A stretch of 64,000 nucleotides of DNA from positions 126,923-190,922 of the forward strand of contig NZ_KI912451.1 of assembly GCF_000518545.1 (NCBI RefSeq). The letters run 5' to 3'. Positions within the stretch are counted from its first letter, which is position 1. Every line of letters starts with the position of its first letter. Origin of the DNA: Hallella seregens ATCC 51272 (GTDB lineage: Bacteria > Bacteroidota > Bacteroidia > Bacteroidales > Bacteroidaceae). Both the position numbers and the translations under genes were made by a program. Positions 51,549 to 60,942 of the stretch are shown here, piece by piece. The notes beneath the pieces were generated by a model. The model was not told the DNA's origin. It saw nothing but the letters and a program-made list of their open reading frames with translations, and made no database searches.

Positions 51549-54128
51549 TTGACTATGGCAGAATATAATAGATTTATAGGAAATTACGAACGAATACCAT
51601 ACAATTCATTTGTGTGGAAATTCGGAACAACATCCTTTAGGACAAGAGAATTTAATAGGATGACCGAATGGCAGCTTCAATTGTTAGATGACTTTTGGAA
51701 GAAACCAGAAAATAAGAATCAAGGTTGGGAAAAGAAATACATGGCTCCTTGGCAAAAGGATATCTATGAAATTAAAAATAGATATTACGACTGGCTCGTA
51801 GAGAATGGTTTCACAAAAGGAGATGACAAGGTGAAATATAAAGCTGCCAGAGAAAAGACCAGTGGTCTATATGATATGGGGCTTATTGATGAGAACCATA
51901 GACTGACTGATGTTGGTCGCGATCTTCTTGAACTCTCAAAAAATGAAAATGCATTCCTTCAGAAAAATCAGTTAAACATATCTAAGGACTCACAAGTTTA
52001 TCTTGAACAGCTACTTAAGCTAAGTGCTGATGACGCAGGGAATACAGTACGACCATTCATCGTAGTGCTTTTCTTATTGTCAGAACTTGATTATTTAACC
52101 TATGATGAGTTTAGGTATCTTATGCCACTATGTACTTCCCAATTCAATACAGAATACATTTTGGATAGCATAAAAGAATATCGCCAAAATGGGGGGAGTA
52201 TTGATGAAATTATAAAAGAATTCCTTTTGAACAAGAGTAATTATCAAGAAGGTTTGAACCGCTTTGTCACTCATCCTTTCTCTGGAGACCTCCTTCTGTC
52301 TGTTGGTATGAATCGAAAGAGTGCTGAATATGATAAGGCGTACATCCCTGTTTATCTTGAAATGTACGCTGTTTACATACAGCATGACCTTTCGAGAATT
52401 TATCCTTTATTTTTGGCAGTGAGCAAACTTACCACATCAATTAAGTGGAAGACAATGATGTTTAACACAAGCCTTACATCTGCTGTCAAAAAAGACCCTG
52501 AAGGGAGCCTTTTGCCTTTACCAGAAGAAGCCATCCAATCGGAGACTGCTTTCAAGCGTTTTTTCTACTTGACTATGCATTTAAATAAAGCAAAATCAAT
52601 GCTGGAAGATTACCTTGACTTAAACAGGCGCTATTTAGGGCTGACCAATTGTTTCATTTTTGATGATGAACAGGTGAAACTTGATATAGTGCCAAAACAA
52701 TTTTTCAATGCTGCAATTGAAGAATTGTATCAGCAAGCATACGAGGAGTGTGATTTGCTATTTGAAAGTTGTACTATGGATAGTATATGTCCTGCACTTA
52801 CTTTTAATGAAACAAAAATTATAGAAGGTATCAATAAAGAGCTTGGTACTCATATAGATAGTATTGATGATGCATATGATGAGGTTGACAAAGTTAGATA
52901 TGATCGATTCAACAAACTTGTCGATGACAAATTTACTGATGACAAGTTGTTACAATTGCTTGATAACTTTGACAACAGAACAGATGGTGAAATAAGCCAA
53001 ATGGTAACAGACAACGCTGATGTACCAACTATATTTGAGTATGTTCTTGGAATTATATGGTATAAAGCAAGTGGTCGTAGGGGAAAGGTACTTGATTATT
53101 TGAAACTATCACTTGATTCAAGCCTTCTTCCTATTACCCATGCCGCAGGTGGTGAAGCTGATATAGTGTATGAATATGGTAAAACATTAGACTATCCTGA
53201 ACACAATCTGCTTTTGGAAGCAACTCTTGCAGATAGCACAAACCAAAGAAGAATGGAGATGGAACCAGTATCAAGACATCTCGGTAATCATCTTCTACGG
53301 ACAGGAAATAAAAACAGTTATTGTGTTTTTGCAACAAGTTTTCTTCATATCAATGTTATAGGTGATTTCAGAATGAGAAAAATGGTCATGTATTGTGACC
53401 CTCAAGATTCAAACAAGTACATTGAGGGAATGAAAATTATGCCTCTTTGCACCAATGATTTGAGATGCATAATTGAGCATCAAATTCCATACGCAAAGTT
53501 GTACAAACATTTCTGCGAAGCTTATGACTCACAAGAAATGCATCCTCAAAAGTGGTATGATGAATTTGTTTCCATTGAGAATTCTAACTTATATTATAAA
53601 ATGGCAGAAAAGCCAAAAGTTGTTTCGATGTATCCTCAATACGAAGAGGAAGACAGGATGATGATGGCTGCAGAGCCTTTTGAATGCTATAAATGGAATC
53701 GGTTTAACCAAAGTATTATTGACTTCTTTGGTGGTGATAAGACCATTCTTGTTGGATGTGTTAAGAACAAGAAACAGAAAGAGTGGATTCTCTCGCATAA
53801 CATATATAATATAAGATTAGGAAAAACAAAGGGCTCGATGGAAGAACATAGGGAGATGTTTAGTCGAACGTCCATCTTGGTCCTCTATGAATTTGGCAAA
53901 CCAGACAAGTTGGCTGGATATACTATTGTTGATCATAGGGAAATGAACAAAGAAGAGCTGAAGGCATTAGGCTATCCTAACAAAAATCCGCGCAAGAGTT
54001 ACATGACCTTCACTATCGAGGCACTTGATATGGATTTTAGTCTTCTTGTCAATCACCGTTTAATAGAAAAACTGATAGAGATAAACCCAGAAAACGAAAA
54101 GGGTACACCAGTATTTATAGAACCGTAG
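51549..54128 (+). CDS. AlwI-like Type IIS restriction endonuclease
   Basis: An 859-residue protein. Around 536-590 it has EADIVYEYG...LLLEATLADSTNQRRMEMEPVSRHLG, which matches the PD-(D/E)xK pattern of the AlwI/PleI/N.BstNBI group (Asp538 and Glu557 likely metal ligands). The N-terminal ~250 residues look like winged-helix recognition modules. The family cuts outside short asymmetric sites such as GGATC or GAGTC and needs a methylase for each strand, which fits the two genes before it. It is longer than the classical members. The exact site is unknown. Confidence 0.75.
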   Translation: MTMAEYNRFIGNYERIPYNSFVWKFGTTSFRTREFNRMTEWQLQLLDDFWKKPENKNQGWEKKYMAPWQKDIYEIKNRYYDWLVENGFTKGDDKVKYKAAREKTSGLYDMGLIDENHRLTDVGRDLLELSKNENAFLQKNQLNISKDSQVYLEQLLKLSADDAGNTVRPFIVVLFLLSELDYLTYDEFRYLMPLCTSQFNTEYILDSIKEYRQNGGSIDEIIKEFLLNKSNYQEGLNRFVTHPFSGDLLLSVGMNRKSAEYDKAYIPVYLEMYAVYIQHDLSRIYPLFLAVSKLTTSIKWKTMMFNTSLTSAVKKDPEGSLLPLPEEAIQSETAFKRFFYLTMHLNKAKSMLEDYLDLNRRYLGLTNCFIFDDEQVKLDIVPKQFFNAAIEELYQQAYEECDLLFESCTMDSICPALTFNETKIIEGINKELGTHIDSIDDAYDEVDKVRYDRFNKLVDDKFTDDKLLQLLDNFDNRTDGEISQMVTDNADVPTIFEYVLGIIWYKASGRRGKVLDYLKLSLDSSLLPITHAAGGEADIVYEYGKTLDYPEHNLLLEATLADSTNQRRMEMEPVSRHLGNHLLRTGNKNSYCVFATSFLHINVIGDFRMRKMVMYCDPQDSNKYIEGMKIMPLCTNDLRCIIEHQIPYAKLYKHFCEAYDSQEMHPQKWYDEFVSIENSNLYYKMAEKPKVVSMYPQYEEEDRMMMAAEPFECYKWNRFNQSIIDFFGGDKTILVGCVKNKKQKEWILSHNIYNIRLGKTKGSMEEHREMFSRTSILVLYEFGKPDKLAGYTIVDHREMNKEELKALGYPNKNPRKSYMTFTIEALDMDFSLLVNHRLIEKLIEINPENEKGTPVFIEP

Positions 54129-54230
54129 TATGAACAACTAGGTACACTTTATTTATGCCAACTTTCTGATGAAGAAACAGACACCGGTTGACATCCGTAT
54201 GAAGTTAACAAAACAAGAATCATTAAATAT

Positions 54231-55241
54231 ATGGCAAAAGATTTAACAACATCAGCTATAGAACGCCAGAATGTTCTGAATAATAATTTGGCAATACCTC
54301 GTATCCAAAATGCTTTGGATATTGAAGCATATCATTTTGAAGGAAAGTATTATCTTACCAAACAAATGGTGGCAGATTTCTATGAGGTGGATTCACGAAC
54401 CATTGACAATTATCTATCTTCACATGAGGATGAATTGAAGCACAATGGTTACTTTTTATGTAAAGGTAAGCGACTGAAAGACTTTAAGTTACAATTTGGT
54501 CACGAAAATAATTTCGTGAGCAAAATCACTCAGTTAGGTCTTTTCGACTTTCGTGCATTTTTGAACATCGGTATGCTGCTCGCTGAAAGTGAAAAAGCCA
54601 AACGTGTTCGTAGCCTTATTTTGGATATTGTCATTTCTACTATCAATGAGAAAGCTGGTGGCGGAACAAAATATATCAACTGGCGCGATAGGGATTTCCT
54701 TCCTGCAGCAATTCAGGAAGAAAATTACAGAAAGAATTTAACTGCACCGATTAATGATTATGTAGATGGGCATCCGACTTATAAATATGCTTCCATTACG
54801 GATATGATTTATAAGGCAGTTTTCCATGAAAATGCTAAACAATATAAAGAGCTACTAAAACTAGACCCAAAGGATAATGCCAAAGCAACAATGTACGCAG
54901 AGGTTCTTCGTGTTATCAGTTCTTTTGAGAATGGAGTAGGAAGTGCCATTCGTGATCTGGCTGTTAGGCTGCATAGAAAAATAAGCATACAAGAGGTTCA
55001 GACACTAATCAATGAACAGGCAGAAAGCCCTGCCATGTCACCCTTCCTATATGACGCTCGTCAGAAGATGGCTTCTTTGGACCTTGGGCTTCGTGATGTC
55101 TATCATGATGGTATTGCTGGATATTTGCGAGCAGTTTCTCCTGAAGAATTCGAGCGTTTCATCGGCGCAGATTCCGTAGATCTAGAAAAACTTCTGGATA
55201 ACGATGAAAACAAACATGTTCTTGAACGTCTAAAAAAATAA
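54231..55241 (+). CDS. RhuM/KilA-like DNA-binding protein, probable antitoxin partner
   Basis: A 336-residue protein. KYYLTKQMVADFYEVDSRTIDNYLSSHEDELKHNGY (about 40-75) resembles the DNA-binding start of virulence RhuM/ORF6N-type proteins. The rest is helical, with RDLAVRLHRKISIQEVQTLINEQAE. It ends 5 bp before a Doc-type toxin gene. In Bacteroides, RhuM and Fic/Doc domains are also found joined in one protein. An antitoxin or regulator role is therefore inferred from position. Confidence 0.65.
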   Translation: MAKDLTTSAIERQNVLNNNLAIPRIQNALDIEAYHFEGKYYLTKQMVADFYEVDSRTIDNYLSSHEDELKHNGYFLCKGKRLKDFKLQFGHENNFVSKITQLGLFDFRAFLNIGMLLAESEKAKRVRSLILDIVISTINEKAGGGTKYINWRDRDFLPAAIQEENYRKNLTAPINDYVDGHPTYKYASITDMIYKAVFHENAKQYKELLKLDPKDNAKATMYAEVLRVISSFENGVGSAIRDLAVRLHRKISIQEVQTLINEQAESPAMSPFLYDARQKMASLDLGLRDVYHDGIAGYLRAVSPEEFERFIGADSVDLEKLLDNDENKHVLERLKK

Positions 55242-55246
55242 AGGCA

Positions 55247-55714
55247 ATGGAGAATTTCATTTATCTTCGTTTTGAAGATGTTCTTGGATATTACCGGGAA
55301 ACCATTGAGCAAAGTGGTGGTGGAATGTCTGGCATACGAGAACAAGCAGAGATTGAGAAAGTTCTTGATTTCGTTCAAAACGATTTATACTACCCGACCT
55401 TAGAAGATAAATTGACGTACATGGTGTTTGCTTTCTGCACAGGTCATTATTTTGCGGATGGTAATAAGCGTATATCACTGGTGATAGGTGCCCATTTCCT
55501 TATCAAGAACAAAAGAGGATGGGCTGGGTTCCATTTCTTGCCATATATGGAAGCATACATCTGGCATGTAGCAGCTGGGAATATAGATAAGGAACTTCTC
55601 GCAAAAATCATTTATTCGGTCATCAATCGAGAAGAACTTGACGATGGTACCAAGCTGGAAGTTATCCATGCAATGGAAAAAAGTCCTCTGTTCTCCGAGA
55701 AAGACGATGAGTAA
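55247..55714 (+). CDS. Doc-type (Fic fold) toxin
   Basis: A 155-residue death-on-curing family protein with the full core motif HYFADGNKR (His67-Arg75). Doc enzymes use it to phosphorylate EF-Tu and stop translation. GGGMSGIREQAEIEKVLDFVQNDLYYPTLEDK is the usual Doc N-terminal region. No small Phd-type antitoxin is encoded here; the large DNA-binding gene upstream takes its place. Confidence 0.85.
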   Translation: MENFIYLRFEDVLGYYRETIEQSGGGMSGIREQAEIEKVLDFVQNDLYYPTLEDKLTYMVFAFCTGHYFADGNKRISLVIGAHFLIKNKRGWAGFHFLPYMEAYIWHVAAGNIDKELLAKIIYSVINREELDDGTKLEVIHAMEKSPLFSEKDDE

Positions 55715-56184
55715 AACGTTATTTATGAGGCCGGCAAAGAGTGGGTCCAAATGATACCCAATGTATTACCCAAGAGAAAGGGTTTGATGATTGGATAGAG
55801 CTATGCGACCACACTTCAGGAAATTAGCCTTCATGTCTGCAACATATACCAAGGTTAGGAACTGAGTGAAGACGGAACTCGAAAGAATTTCTTTCTAGTT
55901 CGTCAAGAATGTAAACGTCAGGGAGTTATTCTATAATAGCATAGTGGTCGATTGGAAAAACCGCGCGAGTTTGCTCCCGAGGGCAAAGCGTAGAGAAATA
56001 AGAAATAGCAGAAGGGAGTGTCATAATGAAGTGCCCTCCAGAAGTATTCTTTTAATGATTTACGCATATCTTCATATACACTGTCAAAATATAATGGCCT
56101 CGCAAATGCATTAGGAACCGTTGGTTCTTTTCTGGACACATTATCTACTCAATAATACAATAAATGGTGATAGACCATAACATT
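55715..56184. other. Gap without recognisable gene
   Basis: 470 bp between the Doc gene and the relaxase end. Short open frames exist but none has a ribosome-binding site, family resemblance or composition that I would defend. Confidence 0.5.
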
Positions 56185-56217
56185 GGGAGGACAATTTGTG
56201 CGTTGCCCTCCTTTTTT
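56185..56217 (+). terminator. Terminator of the toxin-antitoxin transcript
   Basis: GGGAGG-A-CAA and TTG-CCCTCC arms followed by TTTTTT on the plus strand. It overlaps the last two bases of the converging relaxase gene. Confidence 0.55.
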
Positions 56218-57637
56218 ATATTTTCATTCCTCTTGATGGGCGGATATACCATCTTTGCTTTTCTTTTTCAATACTTTCGTACTCTGAAAAGTTGCTTGTC
56301 ACATTCTGCACCTCCAGCCTTCCCTTGGTGTATTCGTTTTCAGTGAGAAATGGCCGGGAAAGTGTTATCAGCGTATCGGCCGTCCCCTGCCTGTCAGAAC
56401 CCATATCAAGAAAATCATTGACGGCACAGGCTTGCTCATATGTGAATCGTCTGGCAATCGGCTTCTTGGCAAAGTCGATGACGGCTTTCAAAGCCTTGCG
56501 ACATACAACATCCAACAAGTCTATTGCCTTCTGAAAAGCGGATATAAGGCTGGCTATGATGCAATTCTTCCGCGAGAGAGCCGTCTCATACGATTTCTTA
56601 TCGTTTTGCGACTTCTTCAATAGCCTGTTGTAACTTTGGGTGAGTTTGTTGTATTCATCCAAACGCAACTCCGCAATCCGCCTTTCCCTTTCATAGGCCT
56701 TTTCAAGTTCAGCCGTCCGCTCTGCCACTCCCTGCGCTATCTTCTCGGGTAACAATGCCACCTGTTGCTTCATGGCGATGTTCTCCGCCTCCAATTGTGC
56801 ATACTTGCCCTTTCCTGCAAGGTTGGCCAAGCCCGACAGGATGGCGCTACCGTTCTCCCGATTGGCTTTCGCCTGCTTGTCGTGGATTTCCTTATCCAAC
56901 TTTTCACAGGCGAGAGCTTTCTGCTCGTTCTCCTTTGCCAGTTTTTCCGCTTGTTTCTTGCTTTCCTCCAACTCGCGCTTCTGTTTTGCCACGATATAGT
57001 CATTCCGTTCAAGATGCCGCTTGCCCGTCTCCAACTTGGAAACGCCGCGCTCCATTCCCAATGCCTCGGCCGCCATGTCCTGCACGAGGCTGATGTCCTC
57101 ATTGTCCAGCTTGTAGGACTTACCCGTCTCATGGTTCATCCAGTCCCAGATGACATGGGCGTGATAGTTAGGCTTCCATGTAGATGTGTCATTCGGATCA
57201 AGACAATGCCCCTCGTCACAATGGAGGTGTATCTGTATGGCCGTAATGCCGAAACGCTGCCGACAAAGGTCGGCGAAATGACGCAACTGCTCCATGGTGG
57301 TGTCTGCCTTGCACACCACGACGCCCTCACGCAAGGGAGTACAGCCGGCTATCTTGGTTACCTTGCCCGTCTTCTTGTTGATTCGCTCCCGTTCCTTGGT
57401 CTGCATGGCCCTGCCCGTCTTTTCCTTCACCATTCTGCCAATGGCATCGTAATACTGCCGCAAGGTCATATCGCCTTGCAGTTCCGATGTCCACGATTGA
57501 TTCTCAGGTATCAGGTCTTTCCTGATATAAAGCTTCTCGGCATTGATGTGGTCAAGATATGCCTTTGTCCGTTGGTTGTGTGCCTCACTTTGCCCGATAT
57601 TGCAGGGCTTGATGTGTACCGATGTCATTTGTGTCAT
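56216..57637 (-). CDS. MobV-family relaxase
   Basis: A 473-residue mobilisation protein that nicks oriT and pilots the strand during conjugal transfer by a helper element. The N-terminal motif is EAHNQRTKAYLDHINAEKLYIRKDL. The metal-binding motif region is IQIHLHCDEGH...NYHAHVIWDW. After about residue 210 it becomes a long coiled coil rich in Lys, Glu and Ala, common in Bacteroidales Mob/Pre proteins. The likely oriT lies directly upstream. Confidence 0.88.
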   Translation of the reverse strand: MTQMTSVHIKPCNIGQSEAHNQRTKAYLDHINAEKLYIRKDLIPENQSWTSELQGDMTLRQYYDAIGRMVKEKTGRAMQTKERERINKKTGKVTKIAGCTPLREGVVVCKADTTMEQLRHFADLCRQRFGITAIQIHLHCDEGHCLDPNDTSTWKPNYHAHVIWDWMNHETGKSYKLDNEDISLVQDMAAEALGMERGVSKLETGKRHLERNDYIVAKQKRELEESKKQAEKLAKENEQKALACEKLDKEIHDKQAKANRENGSAILSGLANLAGKGKYAQLEAENIAMKQQVALLPEKIAQGVAERTAELEKAYERERRIAELRLDEYNKLTQSYNRLLKKSQNDKKSYETALSRKNCIIASLISAFQKAIDLLDVVCRKALKAVIDFAKKPIARRFTYEQACAVNDFLDMGSDRQGTADTLITLSRPFLTENEYTKGRLEVQNVTSNFSEYESIEKEKQRWYIRPSRGMKI

Positions 57638-57639
57638 AA

Positions 57640-57896
57640 CAAAAGGGAATTAAATGATTGTTGGTTTTTCTTTTCATAAGGTTCTTAGGGAGGCTCCCTA
57701 AGCGGAGAGTCCAGAGAGAGGGTCACGCTCTGGTCAGGGGTCTTGGGGGCAGATGCCACCGAGTGGAGGGTGCAGGGGGAGAGTCATCCCCGCCGGTTCT
57801 CCAAGGCTGGCCTTGGGCCCACAACTACGAAAGCGCAGCGGGTAGTTATAGTAGGTTATAACAAGGGCAGAGCCCTGTTCTTCCCTCCCCCCAAGT
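57640..57896. other. Candidate origin of transfer (oriT)
   Basis: A 257-bp gap directly upstream of the relaxase start with several inverted repeats: TTAGGGAG-G-CTCCCTAA (57685-57701), AACTAC/GTAGTT (57833-57838, 57842-57847) and GTTATA...TATAAC-like pieces at 57845-57862. No gene is visible. Position and structure fit an oriT; the nick site cannot be named. Confidence 0.5.
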
Positions 57897-58577
57897 TCAA
57901 GGACTGCCACGACCTCTGATTCTGTCAATCAGGTATCGGTTAATGTCCCGATGGACAAAGCCACGGTCCACCTTGAACCTTGCCCCGAACTGCTCTTCCC
58001 AATAATCACAGCTTATATCATCAGGGAAAAGGACCACCCGCTTGCCAGCCAGTTTACTCATCATGTTATTGGTGAGATTGCAGCCTTCTCCAACCGCCAA
58101 CCAGTCAACGGCCGGTTCCGCCAGCGTACCCAGCAAGGCTGTCTTTTCCTCCTGCACAATGGCGACAGGCTTGTTTGAAAGCAGATGCTCGCCAAAGAAG
58201 ACCTCATCGTCCGTGTAATAGTCGAAGCAGTACCAGCTATAAAGATGTTCCACCAAGGGCTCTCTTTGCAGGATTGCCCCACTGTCCGTATCAAAGTACT
58301 GCACACTTCCTCCTACGACCTTGTTGTTCCAATTTATCCGAGGCAACACCGTGCCAAAGTGTCTGTTCACCAGTTTGGTGACGGCACCCAAATGAAATCC
58401 CATCATCAAGCGATCAATGCCCGACAACAGTTTGGAATCATAACCAGCCATCTTATCCAGATAATCCGTAAGGGAAGAATAATGGCATCCTATATCCTGT
58501 TTGGATATCTCTATCAACATCCGATCATTGGGCGCGGCCTTGCTCGCCGACATTCTCTTTAAGTCCTGATTTTCCAT
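57897..58577 (-). CDS. DUF6371-like (toprim-type) mobile-element protein
   Basis: About 226 residues from the start at 58577 (MENQDLKR). The pattern GFHLGAVTKLVNRHFGTVLPRINW, then EVFFGEHLLSNKPVAIVQEEKTALL and GKRVVLFPDDISCDYWEEQF, resembles DUF6371, a toprim-like domain found beside replication ATPases on Bacteroidales mobile elements. A primase-related role in element replication is inferred. The next gene upstream encodes the ATPase. Confidence 0.65.
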   Translation of the reverse strand: MENQDLKRMSASKAAPNDRMLIEISKQDIGCHYSSLTDYLDKMAGYDSKLLSGIDRLMMGFHLGAVTKLVNRHFGTVLPRINWNNKVVGGSVQYFDTDSGAILQREPLVEHLYSWYCFDYYTDDEVFFGEHLLSNKPVAIVQEEKTALLGTLAEPAVDWLAVGEGCNLTNNMMSKLAGKRVVLFPDDISCDYWEEQFGARFKVDRGFVHRDINRYLIDRIRGRGSP

Positions 58578-58643
58578 TTTTGCTATGCGTTTTATGCAGT
58601 TTATGCACTTATGCATATTGCATAAACTGCATAAAGTGAATAA

Positions 58644-59624
58644 TCAACGGTTCAAGAGCCTTGACACCTTGCTTTGGGTGATACCACATTCCCTGGCTAT
58701 GTCCTGCTGCTTCATGCCCTGCGAGGACAATTCCCTGACCCTTGATTTCAGTTCCTCACGCCCGTTGGTACCTGTCATTTCCAGATGGGCTACCTCCGTG
58801 TCATAGCCACGAAAGGTAAAGCAAAGATTGCCGTCCTTGTTCTTGGCCCGCTCATACAGGGCCACATTGTCGGCATCGAGCACAACTTCGCCATTGCGCC
58901 ACTTGCACTGCTTCACATAGACCAGCGACTTGTCACGGCCTGACTGTCCCAGCCCAACGGCATCGTCTATCAACTGGTTGAGTTTGGCGGAGCCCTGTAT
59001 GGCCGACAGGGAAAGAGGGACAGAACCAGAGAACATCTTGGGAACATGGTTGAGGACGACCAACGTCCATTTATACTTCCGTTTCAAGGCGTTCAGCAAT
59101 GCCATGAGCGAGCCAGCGTCAAAGCTTTTGTCGAGCGACTGGCTGAGGGCGGTAATGTTGTCGATGAACACCACCTCCGCAAGATTCGCCACGGCTGCTT
59201 TTTCTATCCCCTTCAATACATCATCAATGAGATTGTCCCTGTCCATCTCCGCACGGAAGAAGGTAGGAGGGAAGTTCGGAACCTCGTACCGCAAGGCCAG
59301 TTGACGCAGCGTCATCTCAAAGTCGGCGTAGAGCACGCGCTTCCCCTGTGCGGCAATATCCCTTGCCACCTGCATGGCGAAGATGGTCTTGCCGATACCT
59401 GACTGTCCGAAGATGATGCAGAGATCACCTTCGAGGACAATGTTCGGATAGAGAACCAAAAGAGGCGGCAACGATTTGGCCGCTTTCAGGCAGTCGTTCA
59501 TGGCCGCCACATGAAAACCACCGGCATCAACAGCTTGCTGTTCCTGCAACTGCTGAAAAGAGGAAAGGATATAATCCACCTCTGGCGGTTTGGAGATGTT
59601 CTTGCTAAGTTCTGCCATGGTCAT
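58644..59624 (-). CDS. RepA-like AAA/RecA-fold ATPase of the element
   Basis: A 326-residue ATPase with Walker A GQSGIGKT (73-80), Walker B VVFIDNITAL, and a C-terminal HTH (MKQQDIARECGITQSKVSRLLNR). It resembles hexameric replicative-helicase/RepA-type proteins of plasmids and integrative elements that unwind the replicating form. It starts immediately after the excisionase-like gene (1-bp gap), so the two are probably co-translated. Confidence 0.75.
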   Translation of the reverse strand: MTMAELSKNISKPPEVDYILSSFQQLQEQQAVDAGGFHVAAMNDCLKAAKSLPPLLVLYPNIVLEGDLCIIFGQSGIGKTIFAMQVARDIAAQGKRVLYADFEMTLRQLALRYEVPNFPPTFFRAEMDRDNLIDDVLKGIEKAAVANLAEVVFIDNITALSQSLDKSFDAGSLMALLNALKRKYKWTLVVLNHVPKMFSGSVPLSLSAIQGSAKLNQLIDDAVGLGQSGRDKSLVYVKQCKWRNGEVVLDADNVALYERAKNKDGNLCFTFRGYDTEVAHLEMTGTNGREELKSRVRELSSQGMKQQDIARECGITQSKVSRLLNR

Positions 59625-59625
59625 A

Positions 59626-59922
59626 CTACCTGCTTACAGAATCAGAAGAAAGTCCATTTGCTATCAGTGCGTCCACTTCCTGCTTGGAATACAGGTTGCG
59701 CCTTCCAATCTTATGGACATGGATGACGCCACGTTTCTCCATGCGCCACAATGTGGTATAGGTAATGTGCAGACGGGCGCACAGCTCGTCACGGGTGTAA
59801 TACTCGGTGGATTCTGCCGGAGTTGGCTCTTTCAGCAGATTCTTGCCCACCATTGTTTCCAATACTTCTGCAATGGCCTCCTTGAGGTCTTCCTTTTGCA
59901 GCATAATGAAATTACCTTGCAT
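59626..59922 (-). CDS. Excisionase-like helix-turn-helix protein
   Basis: A 98-residue DNA-binding protein. EYYTRDELCARLHITYTTLWRMEKRGVIHVHKIGRRNLYSKQEVDALI is the HTH_17/MerR-like excisionase domain. Such proteins bend att DNA or regulate element genes. An alternative start is at 59904. It leads the operon with the ATPase and DUF6371 genes, and a palindromic operator lies upstream. Confidence 0.8.
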   Translation of the reverse strand: MQGNFIMLQKEDLKEAIAEVLETMVGKNLLKEPTPAESTEYYTRDELCARLHITYTTLWRMEKRGVIHVHKIGRRNLYSKQEVDALIANGLSSDSVSR

Positions 59923-59947
59923 GTCTCTTGGTTTTAAAAGTTTGCTG

Positions 59948-60013
59948 CAAAAGTATCATGGAATTACATGGCATTATGCCCATATAGGTACCACATGGTA
60001 ACTATATGGGTAT
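59948..60013 (-). promoter_or_regulatory. Promoter with palindromic operator before the excisionase gene
   Basis: Minus-strand -7 box TACTTTTG (59955-59948). Upstream of it is the palindrome CCCATATAG (59979-59987) ... CTATATGGG (60002-60010) with inner TACC/GGTA pairs, about 32 bp in all. The position suits a repressor or activator site, or the binding site of the excisionase itself. Confidence 0.6.
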
Positions 60014-60104
60014 CCCTCCTATGGAACGGAATGCTTATATAGTAAGAGGAATGAATGAAAAAGCCCATGCAAGGCTGACTTACACGGGCTATGGGTTTCT
60101 TCTT

Positions 60105-60941
60105 TTAGCGGAATATAGATTCCACGATTTCATGGTCAATGGGCAGCTTGCCCGTCTTGTTGGTATAGGTGTTCTTGTAATTGGCCAGTCCAGAAACACC
60201 GAATAGGGTTTCAAAAGGCTTCCAATATGTTTTCTTCTTGCCGTCCTGCTCCGCTTTGGATAGTTTCAAATGTTCACAGGCACAATCAGCGAAATAGGCC
60301 AACAGGGAGTTTGTCTTTTGCCAGTGATATTCATTATCACATAACCCCAACGAAATTGCTTTGTCAAGAATCAGTCGGGCTGCTTCCGTTTGAAGTTCGG
60401 CTGGGATTTGTTTAACTTTTCTTTCTGTTACTGCGCCATCTTCGTCATCTTCCGAAATTTCAACACCAAAGAATCTGTCCCAATTATACTGTGTCTTGAT
60501 TCCGTTTTGGACGCTGGCCTCAACCAATTGCTGCTGTAAATCAGAAAAGCCATTCTGTTCTATCCGTTCTTTGGCTTCATTTGCCTTGATGATAGCCTTT
60601 GAAACAAGCGTCTCATACAAATTACCATAAACAAGCCAATACCGCAGTGTTTTCCTAACCTTGTCAGGATTGGCGAAACTCATGTTTCCTTCACTCAGAA
60701 GAAATGACACGGCTGCCGCCAAGGTGTCACCAACTCGTGTGTAATTGTTAGAGAACAAGAAAGGATAGTCCTGCTGGCTCACAATATGTTCCAGCTTCAA
60801 AGATTTGGCTGTATAGGCATACAGGTGCATCACCGCTTCAAACGACTGCTTCTTCAGGTCATTGATGATGCGGTCGGCAGTTACCTTGTTGGCTTGGTAC
60901 CATATCAGCAAATCTCCTTTATGTTCTGCTCTCATAATCAA
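60105..60941 (-). CDS. Mobile-element protein of unknown function
   Basis: 278 residues, mainly helical by composition, with no signal peptide or membrane helix. I recognise no domain. Lys/Glu-rich segments (KANEAKERIEQ) and a C-terminal end NYKNTYTNKTGKLPIDHEIVESIF are seen, and similar proteins lie on Bacteroidales elements in my recollection. It is 1 bp from the end of the DUF4143 ATPase gene and so likely shares its transcript. Confidence 0.55.
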   Translation of the reverse strand: MIMRAEHKGDLLIWYQANKVTADRIINDLKKQSFEAVMHLYAYTAKSLKLEHIVSQQDYPFLFSNNYTRVGDTLAAAVSFLLSEGNMSFANPDKVRKTLRYWLVYGNLYETLVSKAIIKANEAKERIEQNGFSDLQQQLVEASVQNGIKTQYNWDRFFGVEISEDDEDGAVTERKVKQIPAELQTEAARLILDKAISLGLCDNEYHWQKTNSLLAYFADCACEHLKLSKAEQDGKKKTYWKPFETLFGVSGLANYKNTYTNKTGKLPIDHEIVESIFR

Positions 60942-60942
60942 G

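Noticed and set aside
56765..57679. 304-residue plus-strand frame opposite the relaxase
   Set aside because: It is the complement of the coiled-coil region of MobV; Leu/Val bias comes from the opposite strand's Lys/Glu codons.
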